Shown here piece by piece: positions 15,555-23,829 of a DNA stretch of 29,920 bases (positions are counted from its first letter, which is position 1; every line of letters begins with the position of its first letter). Both the position numbers and the translations under genes were made by a program. This DNA comes from Acetobacteraceae bacterium. Lineage in GTDB: Bacteria > Pseudomonadota > Alphaproteobacteria > Acetobacterales > Acetobacteraceae. The stretch covers positions 1 through 29,920 of the forward strand of contig CANJOG010000001.1 of assembly GCA_947475475.1 (NCBI GenBank), written 5' to 3'. The notes under the pieces were generated by a model. That model made no database searches. It saw only the letters and a list, made by a program, of their open reading frames with translations, and had not been told where the DNA came from.

Positions 15555-16667
15555 CTAACTCAAATTAAGATCGGTTGCGCCGAAATGCCGCAATTTTTCT
15601 TCGTCCCAATCCACACCAGATCCGGGCGCTTCCTCGAAGATGAAATTGCCGCCCTCGATGGTGACCGGCCGGCGGAGAATGGGTGAGGCCCAGTCCATCA
15701 ACTCAAGCCAATGCCGCGATGGCGAGATACCCAGCATGTGGGCGGAGAATTCCGGATACATATGGCCCGAGAGCGGCATGTTGGATGCGGCGGCGAGTGG
15801 CGCACTGTCGAGCCAGCCGGTGACGCCGCCGATATGGCGCATGTCGAAATTGATGCAATCGGCCGCCTCCGCCTTGATGGCGGCAGCGACGGCGCGCGGG
15901 CCGGTGAAGTTCTCGCCTGTCTGGATCGGCGTTTTCAGCGATCGTGCGAGGCGGGCATGGCCTTCCATGTCAGTCCAGGCGCAGGGGTCCTCGAACCAGT
16001 AGAGACCTTCATCGTCGAGCATATGCAACCGCCGCATCGCTTCGCTGGTGTCCCAGCTTTGCGTCGCATCGACCATGATGTGCACGTGATCGCCCAGCGA
16101 GCGGCGCAGTGCGCGGACGGCGCGCAGATCGTCGCGTGGATTGGGGCGGCCGAGGCGCATTTTCACGCCAGTGCAGCCCGTCTCGGCCACCATCTCTTGC
16201 GCTTCGGCCACCAGCGCGTCGTCATCGAGAATACCGAGGCCGAAACTATGATAAGCACGAATCGGTGTGGTGTCGCCGCCGAGATGTACTACCAGTGGGA
16301 CGCCAGCAGCGCGCGCCGCGGCGTCCCAGGCCGCCATGTCGATCGCGGCAATAGCATTTGCGAGGGCGCCGTCCAGCCCGTCATACAGGCCAAAGCGGCG
16401 CACCATGGCAGTATTGAGCGCGCGGGGTGCAAGCGGCTTGCCGATAACCCAGCCGGCGAGCGTGCCGATCAGGCTGGCTGCCATGCGCGTATCCTCGTCG
16501 CCGAGAATATGCACGTAGGAACGGCCCTCGACGCCGGAATGGGTTTTCAGATCGACCAGGATCAGCGTGCCAGTGCGCACGGTGATCAGCGGCGCGATGA
16601 GCGGGCGACGCAGCGGAACAGTGACGGCGCGCAGCCGGATAGTGGCGATCGTGTCAGTAGGCAGCAT
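15555..16667 (-). CDS. Mandelate racemase/muconate lactonizing enzyme-family protein
   Basis: Enolase-superfamily TIM-barrel enzyme that removes the proton alpha to a carboxylate to racemise, epimerise or dehydrate an acid; 370 residues. The active site can be laid on Pseudomonas mandelate racemase with a constant +5 offset. Metal ligands are Asp200, Glu226 and Glu252 (VDATQ, WFEDP, TGEN). The His302-Asp275 dyad (SGHMYPE, NFDMRHIGG) and Glu322 match His297-Asp270 and Glu317. The K-x-K motif is instead Lys169-Met-Arg171, so the second catalytic lysine is arginine. This favours an acid dehydratase or epimerase over a two-base racemase (inference). The start at 16667 has GGAGGA 10-5 bases before it; a 46-residue upstream extension overlaps the SDR gene and is rejected. 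Confidence 0.9.
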   Translation of the reverse strand: MLPTDTIATIRLRAVTVPLRRPLIAPLITVRTGTLILVDLKTHSGVEGRSYVHILGDEDTRMAASLIGTLAGWVIGKPLAPRALNTAMVRRFGLYDGLDGALANAIAAIDMAAWDAAARAAGVPLVVHLGGDTTPIRAYHSFGLGILDDDALVAEAQEMVAETGCTGVKMRLGRPNPRDDLRAVRALRRSLGDHVHIMVDATQSWDTSEAMRRLHMLDDEGLYWFEDPCAWTDMEGHARLARSLKTPIQTGENFTGPRAVAAAIKAEAADCINFDMRHIGGVTGWLDSAPLAAASNMPLSGHMYPEFSAHMLGISPSRHWLELMDWASPILRRPVTIEGGNFIFEEAPGSGVDWDEEKLRHFGATDLNLS

Positions 16668-16705
16668 GGCTTCCTCCGCCTCGTTCGATTGCAGCCGTTT
16701 TGGCT

Positions 16706-17545
16706 TTAGACTTTTGCCGTGATGGCCTGGGCGCCGAAGCCGGTCCATGCAAGCGCGGCGCCCGCTTGCGTGGCAGCGTCTTTTGGCGGCAAGGACGTAT
16801 CCCATTGCGCCGCGATGAAGCGCCGGCCAGTGATGTCGCCCGCCTGATCCGACGTCAGGAACAGCAGAGGCGCATCAAAGACTTCTGGCCTCAGCATTTG
16901 CGCACGCGGGAAGGGCAGAGTCGCGGTCATGTCGGTATCGACCGGCCCGCCTGGCAGCAGCGCATTCACCGTCACGCCGGTGCCGGCAAGTGCCGCAGCC
17001 ATGGCGGCGGCATTGGCTTCCATGGCCGCCTTGCTGCTGCCATAGCCGAAATAGGTGAGCATGGTGTTCAGGCTCGTCGAGACATCGATGATGCGGCCCC
17101 ATCCACGCGCGGCCATTTTGGGCGCGAAATTACTCGCCAGAATCTGCGGCGCGATGGTGTTGACGGCGAACACGCGGCGCAGCGCGCCATCGGAAATATC
17201 CCAGAAACGGAGGGGATTGTTTTCGTCCGGCTTGGGCAGGACATCGGTCGCCAGCGCGGCGTTGTTCACCAGTATGTCGATGCGCCCGAACGCCGTCTCC
17301 GCATCGCGTACCAGTGAAGCGAGTTGCGCCGGATCGGCGAGGTCGGCTGGAACAACCGCAACGCGGGCGCCCGCACCGGACTCAGCAGCAAGCTGGTCGA
17401 GCAACACCTTGTTGCTGGCGGTCACGACCACTTTTGCGCCGGCACGGAGCAGCGCTATCGCCATCGCTCGCCCGATTCCGCGCGAAGCGCCGGTCACAAG
17501 TGCTGTGCGGTCGGAGAGATCGCATCGGGAAAGATCCTGGCTCAT
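16706..17545 (-). CDS. SDR-family NAD(P)-dependent dehydrogenase
   Basis: Short-chain dehydrogenase with a Rossmann fold, 279 residues, probably oxidising or reducing a secondary alcohol or ketone. Seen: TGASRGIG (18-25), VNNAA (93-97), Asn129, a serine around 156, and the Tyr168-x3-Lys172 catalytic pair in YGSSK. PGGPVDTDM follows where classical SDRs have PG-x-x-x-T. The C-terminus has DITGRRFIAAQWDTSLPP, an ending often seen in SDRs annotated as 3-oxoacyl-ACP reductase-like. The start overlaps the stop of the preceding SDR (ATGA), so translation is coupled. Together with its neighbour it probably performs an oxidation step for the lactonase and enolase-family enzymes downstream. The substrate is not predictable. 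Confidence 0.9.
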   Translation of the reverse strand: MSQDLSRCDLSDRTALVTGASRGIGRAMAIALLRAGAKVVVTASNKVLLDQLAAESGAGARVAVVPADLADPAQLASLVRDAETAFGRIDILVNNAALATDVLPKPDENNPLRFWDISDGALRRVFAVNTIAPQILASNFAPKMAARGWGRIIDVSTSLNTMLTYFGYGSSKAAMEANAAAMAAALAGTGVTVNALLPGGPVDTDMTATLPFPRAQMLRPEVFDAPLLFLTSDQAGDITGRRFIAAQWDTSLPPKDAATQAGAALAWTGFGAQAITAKV

Positions 17546-18396
17546 CCTGCATCTGCTTCCAGGCCACTGGCCTCGCGTTCGTCCATCTCGCGGTTGATGC
17601 GGTGGAGATAAGTGAGCAATCCCACCGGCAGGCGGCTGCCGCCATTCACCTGCACCACTTGGCCAGTCACCCAGGCGGATTCATCGGCGGCAAAATAGAC
17701 GGCCAATCCTGCGATGTCGTCGACATGACCGAGTCTGCGCAGCGGCACGGTTTCGGCTTGTCGCTTCTGCCGGCTCGGCGAGTTGGCCGACGAACTGCGC
17801 TCGGTCAGCACCAGGCCGGGTGCAATGGCGTTCACGCGAATGCCGAGATGGCCCCATTCGACCGACATGGTGGCGGTCAGGCTCTCCATCGCCGCTTTCG
17901 ATCCGCCGTAATGGCCGGTGATCGGGCAGGGCTGCGAGGCGGAGCGCGAGGTGATGTTGATGATCGAACCGCCACGCGTCATCGCCTGCGCCGCTGCCTG
18001 GGCGGCGAAGAAGGCGGCCTTGAAGTTGAGATCAACGACGTTGTCGAACTGGGTTTCGCTGAGATCGATCAGCCGTCCGACATCCGCGGGCGCGGCGCTG
18101 CCGGCATTATTCACCCAGCAATCGATATAGCCAAACCGCTCCAGCGACATCTCGGCAATATGCCCGATTTCGGCGAGGTCAGTGATATCGCCCGGCAGGA
18201 TCAAAACCTCGGCACCGATCTCACGCAATTCCGCCGCGGTCTCTTCGAGCACATCGGCGCCGCGGCCGGTCAGCACCAGATTGGCGCCACATTTCGCATA
18301 GGCATGGGCGATACCGCGCCCGATGCCACGTCCGCCGCCCGTGATGACGGCGGTCTTGCCTTCCAATGAGAACATGCGCGCAATCTGGCGCGACAT
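17542..18396 (-). CDS. SDR-family NAD(P)-dependent dehydrogenase
   Basis: Classical short-chain dehydrogenase, 284 residues. Motifs are TGGGRGIG (19-26), Asp70 in GDITDL, NNAG (96-99), Asn124, Ser150 and Tyr163-x3-Lys167 (HYGGSK), followed by IAPGLVLTE. All catalytic residues are present. Compared with the usual 250 residues it carries a C-terminal tail after VNGGSRLPVG that is rich in acidic residues and ends ASGLEADAG. The first ATG (18396) lies four bases after the livF stop and has no clear ribosome site, so translation may depend on coupling. An internal ATG at 18375 (MFSLEGKTAVITGG) also gives a normal SDR start. It is not closely similar to the SDR downstream, so the pair probably catalyses two different steps. 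Confidence 0.9.
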   Translation of the reverse strand: MSRQIARMFSLEGKTAVITGGGRGIGRGIAHAYAKCGANLVLTGRGADVLEETAAELREIGAEVLILPGDITDLAEIGHIAEMSLERFGYIDCWVNNAGSAAPADVGRLIDLSETQFDNVVDLNFKAAFFAAQAAAQAMTRGGSIINITSRSASQPCPITGHYGGSKAAMESLTATMSVEWGHLGIRVNAIAPGLVLTERSSSANSPSRQKRQAETVPLRRLGHVDDIAGLAVYFAADESAWVTGQVVQVNGGSRLPVGLLTYLHRINREMDEREASGLEADAG

Positions 18397-18400
18397 ATGC

Positions 18401-19099
18401 TCAGGCCGAAACGCGCTGCGCTAGCCGGTTCTGCAAGTCGCCGGCAGGACATTCAATCGTGACCTGGCCGCGCTCCATAATGATCGCACGATGCGAGACA
18501 GTGAGGGCGGCATCGAGATGCTGCTCGACAATCACCACCGCCGTGCCGGATTCCGCCCAGACCTTCAGGAAGTTCATGATCGTCGGCATGAGCAATTGCG
18601 CGAGGCCCATGGAGGGCTCGTCGCAGAGAAGCACTTTCGGCTGGGCCACGAAGGCCTGTGCCAGCGCCAGCATCTGCTGCTGACCGCCAGAGAGGTCACG
18701 CGCATAGTCGCGGCGCTTTTCTTCCAGGATCGGGAAGACCTCGAAAATCGCCTTGACCGCCGCCTCGAAGGAGCCCCGCTCCTTGCCGCGCATCACCGCG
18801 CCGAGACGGATATTGTCGTAGACGCTCATTTCCGGAAAAATCCGGTGCCCGTCGAGCACAAGGCGTAGGCCGAGGCGGACGATATCCTCCGGCGCCTCGC
18901 CGATCAGGGACTTGCCGTCCAGCGTGATGCTGCCTGATGTCGGCGTAATGAAGCCACCGATCGTGCGCATTAGTGTGGATTTGCCCGCGCCATTCTCGCC
19001 ACCAATCAGCAGGATTTCACCCGGCTTGAGCGAGAACGACACATCGCGCAGCACCGGCATCCGCCCGTACCCCGCATGTAGATTGCGCACCTCAAGCAT
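18401..19099 (-). CDS. livF: LivF-type ABC transporter ATP-binding protein
   Basis: Second ATPase of the Liv/HAA importer, cytoplasmic, 232 residues. Motifs are Walker A GENGAGKST (34-42), signature LSGGQ (136-140), Walker B VLLCDE (156-161), D-loop SMGLA and switch His194. HRIFPEMSVYDNIRLGA is the LivF counterpart of the common GRRIFP-x-LTV-x-ENL block, but the usual VPEGR just before it is VLDGH. The start overlaps the end of the livM-livG fusion by eight bases. Its signature is canonical, unlike the ATPase half of the fusion, so in the heterodimer the two composite ATP sites may be unequal (inference). Confidence 0.93.
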   Translation of the reverse strand: MLEVRNLHAGYGRMPVLRDVSFSLKPGEILLIGGENGAGKSTLMRTIGGFITPTSGSITLDGKSLIGEAPEDIVRLGLRLVLDGHRIFPEMSVYDNIRLGAVMRGKERGSFEAAVKAIFEVFPILEEKRRDYARDLSGGQQQMLALAQAFVAQPKVLLCDEPSMGLAQLLMPTIMNFLKVWAESGTAVVIVEQHLDAALTVSHRAIIMERGQVTIECPAGDLQNRLAQRVSA

Positions 19100-20885
19100 G
19101 CTTCTTCCCTACGAACATGTGGTGCACTTCCTTCATCGTCGCCACCTCGGCCGGATCGCCGGAGGCCACCACGCGGCCGAAATCGAGCACAGTGATCTTG
19201 TCGGCGACACCCCAGACCAGATCGAGATCGTGCTCGACCAGGATGATGGTCTTGCCCATCTGGCGCGACAGAACGCGGAGCAGATGCGAGAACTCCGCCC
19301 GCTCTTCCGGCGACAGGCCGGCGGCCGGTTCGTCCAGCATAAGGATATCTGCTTCCTTCAGCACAACGCGCATCACTTCGACAATGCGGCGCTGGCCATG
19401 TGGCAGGTATTCGGCGCTGCGATCGGAGAGCGCCTCCTTCAGTGCCTGCACGCGTACCGGGAGTGCCTCTTCGGCCTTGTCGTAGCGGCCGTCGATACCG
19501 ATTTCGAGATTTCCCCAGATCGACAACGCCGGAAAGATGCGCGGCGCCTGGAAGGTGCGGCCGAGGCCGAGCCGCGCGATGCGATGCGGCGCCATGCGGG
19601 TGATGTCGCGTCCCTTGACCGAGAGCGAACCGGAATCGAGCCGCGACAATCCGCTCAGCACATTGAGCAGGCTGGTCTTGCCCGATCCGTTGGCGCCCAC
19701 AAGGCCGTGGATTTCGCCCTGGCGCACCGTCAGGTTCACACCGTCGATGGCACGCACATTGCCGAAGCTCTTGCGGCCGTCGTGCACTTCGACAAGCACT
19801 GGGCGCTCGGCGTCAGGGGCAAGCGGCTTGTCAGTGAACTCCGTCTCGGCATTGGCGATGATGCGATCGACACGCAGCGCGCCGTCATCCTCGGGGCGGA
19901 GCTGGCGCTTGCGGCGCCAGATTTCCAGACTGCCGATAATGCCGTCCGGGAAGGCCAGCATGGCGGCAAGGGCGACGGCGCCATAGGCCATCAGGCGGAA
20001 ATTCACGAACTGAACCAGCAGCACGTTCGGCACAAGGTAGAGAATATACACGCCCAGGATCGGCCCCAGTGGCTGCCCGCGCCCGCCAACGACAACGGCG
20101 AAGAAGAACAGGATGGAGAGATCGAGATTGAAGGCGGAGGGGCTGACGAAGCCGACGATTGGCGGATAGAGCGTGCCAGCCAGGCCCGTCAGTGCCGAGA
20201 CCAGGATGAAGGCGATGGAGCGCATTGCACCTGGGCTGGTGCCGAGCGACTGCGCGGCCTCCGGGCTGGCGGCTGCCACCATCATGCGTCGACCCAGTTT
20301 AGTGCGGCGCATACGCACATGCAGCACCAGCATTAGGCCCGAGAAGGCGGCGATCACCAGCGAGAGCGGCGCCAATCCGATCGGCAGGCGCTGGGTCAAT
20401 GCGGATGTCGGCATGGGAATGCCGTTAATGCCGTTGGTGTACTTATTCATCGCCACCAGCATCTCGGGGAACACCATGGCCGCTGCGAGGGTGACGAAGC
20501 CAAGATGGAAGTGCTGCACGCGCAATGCCGGCAGCGCGAACAGCACGCCGCCAAGTGTCGCAGCGAGCGTGCCGAGCACGATGCCCCACTCATAACTCAG
20601 CCCATGCATGCCGGTGGCAATGCCGGCGACATAGGCGCCGAGGCCGAAGATGGCACCCATGCCGAATGCCACCTGTCCCGCATCCACGAACAGGATGTTC
20701 TGCAGGATGGCGACGCCGATATAGAGATTCACCAGCTGGAAGGTGTGCGTGTAGTATTGATTGCCCATGAAATCCGGGATCAGCACCGTCCCAAAGATGA
20801 TGAGCAGGCCAAGCCAGAATTGTAGCTTGTCCGAAGTGAGGTTGCCGGATGGCTTGGTCATGGTGATTGCCTGTGCCTGCGCCAT
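19092..20885 (-). CDS. livMG: LivM-LivG fusion: Liv-type ABC permease plus ATP-binding domain
   Basis: One 597-residue chain joins the LivM permease (about 1-325, roughly nine hydrophobic segments) to the LivG ATPase (about 362-597) through a charged linker (IWRRKRQLRPEDD and on). The permease half has the Liv signatures GQVAFGMGAIFGLGAY and VVGGRGQPLGPILG. The ATPase half shows Walker A GANGSGKTS, the LivG block GLGRTFQAPRIFPALSIWGNL, Walker B ILMLDEPAAGLSP and H-loop VEHD. The signature reads LPHGQRRIVEVM, where LivG normally has LSYGQQRRLEIA, so the serine and one glycine-like position are changed. The ATG at 20885 shares a base with the livH stop (TGATG); GTG at 20888 is an alternative. 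Such fusions are known in proteobacteria. Confidence 0.92.
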   Translation of the reverse strand: MAQAQAITMTKPSGNLTSDKLQFWLGLLIIFGTVLIPDFMGNQYYTHTFQLVNLYIGVAILQNILFVDAGQVAFGMGAIFGLGAYVAGIATGMHGLSYEWGIVLGTLAATLGGVLFALPALRVQHFHLGFVTLAAAMVFPEMLVAMNKYTNGINGIPMPTSALTQRLPIGLAPLSLVIAAFSGLMLVLHVRMRRTKLGRRMMVAAASPEAAQSLGTSPGAMRSIAFILVSALTGLAGTLYPPIVGFVSPSAFNLDLSILFFFAVVVGGRGQPLGPILGVYILYLVPNVLLVQFVNFRLMAYGAVALAAMLAFPDGIIGSLEIWRRKRQLRPEDDGALRVDRIIANAETEFTDKPLAPDAERPVLVEVHDGRKSFGNVRAIDGVNLTVRQGEIHGLVGANGSGKTSLLNVLSGLSRLDSGSLSVKGRDITRMAPHRIARLGLGRTFQAPRIFPALSIWGNLEIGIDGRYDKAEEALPVRVQALKEALSDRSAEYLPHGQRRIVEVMRVVLKEADILMLDEPAAGLSPEERAEFSHLLRVLSRQMGKTIILVEHDLDLVWGVADKITVLDFGRVVASGDPAEVATMKEVHHMFVGKKHA

Positions 20886-21766
20886 CACACCCGCCTCGCC
20901 GCGGTGCGGCCGAACAGGCCCTGCGGCCGGAACATCAGGATCAGCACGAGAATGAGCAACGACACGAAATTCTGGTATTCGCCGCCCACCTGATAGGTCG
21001 CCACCATGGCGATGATGCCGAGCAGCGGGCCGGCGATCACGGCGCCGGTATTGCTGCCCATGCCGCCCACCACGGCGGCGATAAAGCCGTTCAGCACATA
21101 GCGGAAACCGGAATCAGCCGAGATGGAGAGCACCGGGGCGGCGACAAAGCCGGTCGAGCCGACCACCAGGCCGCTGATGGTGAAAGCCAGCAATTGCAGC
21201 CGCCGCACCCGCAGCCCGGCGGCGCGTGCGGCTTCCATATCCTGGGAGATGGCGGAGATGGCGAGGCCGGTCAGCGTGCGGGCATGGAACCATTTCAGCC
21301 ACAGGAACCAGGCGATCATCAGCACGAAGCACAGGGCATAAGGTGCCGGCGTACGTGTGCCCATGACGCGGAAACTTGCAAACGCGCTTTGCACGGTCTG
21401 GGCGAACGGCCCCTGGGTGATCAGCAGGCCGGCGCCGATCATGATCGAGACCGCCATGGTCGAGATCATCCAGCTATCCTGCTCCGTCGAATTGCGCAGC
21501 GGCAGCAGCGTGATCCAGCCATGGAAGCTGAGCAGCGCTGCCACGATGATCGTGGCCACCGGCAGCATGATCCACCACATCGCCATATCGGGCGGGCTGG
21601 CCAGCAGGAAGGCGGCCGCGAAACCGCCGAGGACGAGGAAATTGCCCTGGGCGAAATTCAGGATTCCGCTGGAGCTGTGCACGACGTTGAAGCTCATCGC
21701 CAGCAGGGCGAAGATTGAGCCCAACCCGAGGCCGCGCACCAAGATGATGGCCAGTTCGTAGGACAT
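20885..21766 (-). CDS. livH: LivH-type ABC transporter permease
   Basis: Inner-membrane permease of the Liv/HAA importer, 293 residues, about eight membrane segments. Family marks are GLGLGSIFALLAMSFNVVHSS near the start, GILNFAQGNFLVLGGF, ARAAGLRVRRLQLLAFTISG, the cytoplasmic coupling region, and FIAAVVGGMGSNTGAVIAGPLLG. The ATG at 21766 gives the normal N-terminus (MSYELAII); the frame is open 48 codons further upstream but that stretch is Gly/Arg/Ala-rich and unlike the family. It is the first gene of the leftward cluster and is coupled to the livM-livG fusion through TGATG. The ligand is unknown; the catabolic neighbours suggest an organic acid rather than an amino acid. Confidence 0.92.
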   Translation of the reverse strand: MSYELAIILVRGLGLGSIFALLAMSFNVVHSSSGILNFAQGNFLVLGGFAAAFLLASPPDMAMWWIMLPVATIIVAALLSFHGWITLLPLRNSTEQDSWMISTMAVSIMIGAGLLITQGPFAQTVQSAFASFRVMGTRTPAPYALCFVLMIAWFLWLKWFHARTLTGLAISAISQDMEAARAAGLRVRRLQLLAFTISGLVVGSTGFVAAPVLSISADSGFRYVLNGFIAAVVGGMGSNTGAVIAGPLLGIIAMVATYQVGGEYQNFVSLLILVLILMFRPQGLFGRTAARRV

Positions 21767-22083
21767 GCGGCCGGATTTCCCCCCTTTGGCCTTATCAGCG
21801 CGACGACCTGGCCCACCAGGCCGTGCCGCATTCGTTTGCTCCCGCCGGTCATTGTGCCAGCGAGCTAGGGCGCCAGGCTTGTCTGCCAGCCTGCCCGCCG
21901 CATCCGTCATCCGGACTAGGTAGGCGATCTCGCCGGCGGTCCCAACAGGTCCGACCCCGGCGCGACCCTAGCGGAGCGGCGTCGGCTGCCGCAAGGGCAT
22001 GATGTGGGGCGCGGGGCGGGTGAGTTGACGCCATCCCCCGCCACTTCGCATATGGGCGGACCAATCTGCGGGAGGCTGCTCCA
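21767..22083. other. 317-base divergent intergenic region between livH and the CoA ligase gene
   Basis: No credible gene is seen. The minus strand stays open in the livH frame to 21910 but its translation is unlike the family. Two short hairpins occur: CCTGG-CCCA-CCAGG (21807-21820) and CAGGCT / AGCCTG (21874-21879 / 21888-21893). Both transcripts must start here, so it is the expected place for a shared regulator to bind; no regulator gene lies in the window. A possible rightward promoter is listed separately; no leftward one was convincing. Confidence 0.6.
22025..22054 (+). promoter_or_regulatory. Candidate promoter for the CoA ligase gene
   Basis: TTGACG (22025-22030), a 5/6 match to the -35 consensus, and CATATG (22049-22054), a 3/6 match to -10, are 18 bases apart. 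The leader would be about 23 bases and includes GGGAGG at 22070-22075 before the ATG at 22084. The -10 match is poor, so this is only a candidate. Confidence 0.3.
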
Positions 22084-23829
22084 ATGGCGAATTCCTGGCC
22101 CGATACGCCAATCCCCGATGCTGCGCGCGGTTTCGTCGCGGCGCGGCAGTTTCTTCTCGATACGCGTGCCGACCAAAGCGCGGCGGTGGCGGGGTTCCGG
22201 TGGCCCGATGCGACGCCCTTCAACTGGGCGATCGACTGGTTTGACGGCGTGCTGGCCTCCACTTCGGACAGCCGCGACCGTCCGGCGCTGCGTATCCATG
22301 ATCCGGTAACCGGCTCCGATCAGAGCGTCACCTTCGCCGAGATGGCCGCTGCTTCCAACCGCGTCGCCAACTGGCTGCGCGCTTCCGGCGTGGCGCGCGG
22401 GGACCGTATCCTGTTGCTGCTCGGCAATGTCGTGCCGCTTTGGGAGACCATGCTGGCGGCGATGAAGCTCGGCGCGGTGGTGATCCCGGCGACGACTCTG
22501 CTGACCGGGGATGATCTCGCGGACCGCATCATCCGCGGCAAGGTGCGCCATGTGATGGCCGAGGCCGCGCATGTGTCGAAATTCGCCGGTCTGGCGGGGA
22601 TGGAAGGCCTTGGCCGCATCGCCATCGGCGCGCCCGGCCCGATCGAGGGCTGGCGGCGTTACGAGGATGCGCATGGTACCGGCATGTCGGAGAGCGTTGT
22701 TGTAGACGGCGTGACCAATGCCGATGATCCGCTGTTGCTCTATTTCACCTCCGGCACCACGGCCAAGCCGAAGCTTGTGCCGCATACGCATCGCTCCTAT
22801 CCGGTTGGTTCGCTCTCAACCATGTACTGGCTTGGCTTGCAGCCAGGCGACGTGCATTTGAACATCTCCTCGCCGGGCTGGGCCAAGCATGCCTGGTCGT
22901 GTTTCTTTGCGCCGTGGAATGCGGGGGCGACGATCTTCATTGCCACGCAGCCGCGTTTCGATGCGAAGCAATTGCTGGACGTGCTGGTGCGCTGCGGCGT
23001 CACCACGCTCTGCGCGCCACCGACGGTGTGGCGCATGCTGATCCAGCAGGACCTGGCGTCGTGGAAGACCAGCCTGCGTGAAGTCTGCTCGGCCGGTGAG
23101 CCGCTGAATCCCGAAGTGATCGACCAGGTGCGCGCGGCGTGGAACCTCACCATCCGCGACGGCTATGGGCAGACCGAAACGACGGCGCAGATTGGCAATC
23201 CACCGGGCCAGCATCTCAAGGAAGGCTCGATGGGCCGGCCGCTGCCGGGATATTCTGTTGTTCTGCTCGATGCCGATGACAATGAGGCGCAGGAGGGCGA
23301 GGTCTGCCTGCGGCTTGGCGTGCATCGTCCGGCAGGGCTGACAGTGGGTTATGAGACGGATGAAGGTGCGACCACACTCGCCAGCGCGGTCTATCGCACC
23401 GGCGACGTCGCGCAGCGCGATGACGACGGATATCTCACTTTCGTTGGCCGCGCCGATGATGTTTTCAAGGCGTCGGATTACCGCATCAGCCCGTTCGAAC
23501 TGGAAAGCGTGCTGATCGAACACGAAGCCGTGGCCGAGGCCGCCATCGTGCCGGCGCCGGATCCGCTGCGTCTTGCCGTACCCAAGGCCTATGTGATCCT
23601 CGCCGCTGGCGCCGAGCCCGACAAGGCCATGGCGCTCTCCATCTTTCGCCATTTGCGCGCGCGCGTCGCCCCCTATAAGCGCGTGCGGCGGCTGCAATTC
23701 GTAGTGGACTTGCCCAAGACGATCTCAGGCAAGATCAGGCGCGTCGAATTGCGCAAGGCCGAAGATGGTTTCAAGACGCGCCCCGATGGTGAGTGGCGCG
23801 AAGACGATTTTCCGGAGCTCTCCGCATGA
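22084..23829 (+). CDS. AMP-dependent acyl-CoA synthetase/ligase (MACS-like)
   Basis: Adenylate-forming enzyme that converts a carboxylic acid to its CoA thioester with ATP; 581 residues. Motifs in order: P-loop TSGTTAKPK (222-230), YGQTET (361-366), TGD (439-441), hinge GRADD (455-459) and the catalytic lysine in PKTISGK (Lys550). The N-terminus, with FNWAIDWFDGVLA, resembles medium-chain acyl-CoA synthetases. The C-terminal tail is unusually acidic (EWREDDFPELSA). GGAGG lies 9 bases before the ATG. The stop overlaps the next gene (ATGA), a crotonase similar to methylmalonyl-CoA decarboxylase, so the acyl-CoA made here is probably its substrate or feeds it. Divergent from the Liv cluster, possibly co-regulated. 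The acid activated is unknown. Confidence 0.92.
   Translation: MANSWPDTPIPDAARGFVAARQFLLDTRADQSAAVAGFRWPDATPFNWAIDWFDGVLASTSDSRDRPALRIHDPVTGSDQSVTFAEMAAASNRVANWLRASGVARGDRILLLLGNVVPLWETMLAAMKLGAVVIPATTLLTGDDLADRIIRGKVRHVMAEAAHVSKFAGLAGMEGLGRIAIGAPGPIEGWRRYEDAHGTGMSESVVVDGVTNADDPLLLYFTSGTTAKPKLVPHTHRSYPVGSLSTMYWLGLQPGDVHLNISSPGWAKHAWSCFFAPWNAGATIFIATQPRFDAKQLLDVLVRCGVTTLCAPPTVWRMLIQQDLASWKTSLREVCSAGEPLNPEVIDQVRAAWNLTIRDGYGQTETTAQIGNPPGQHLKEGSMGRPLPGYSVVLLDADDNEAQEGEVCLRLGVHRPAGLTVGYETDEGATTLASAVYRTGDVAQRDDDGYLTFVGRADDVFKASDYRISPFELESVLIEHEAVAEAAIVPAPDPLRLAVPKAYVILAAGAEPDKAMALSIFRHLRARVAPYKRVRRLQFVVDLPKTISGKIRRVELRKAEDGFKTRPDGEWREDDFPELSA

Noticed and set aside
18912..20336. 474-codon plus-strand frame
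   Set aside because: Antisense to livM-livG and livF, His/Asp/Gln-rich, no domain; a shadow frame.
21767..21870. Sigma-54 promoter suggested by a TGGCAC motif on the minus strand
   Set aside because: The required TTGC-type -12 element is missing at the correct spacing.
21767..21910. N-terminal extension of livH by 48 codons
   Set aside because: The translated stretch is Gly/Arg/Ala-rich and absent from the family, and the internal ATG at 21766 gives the standard N-terminus.
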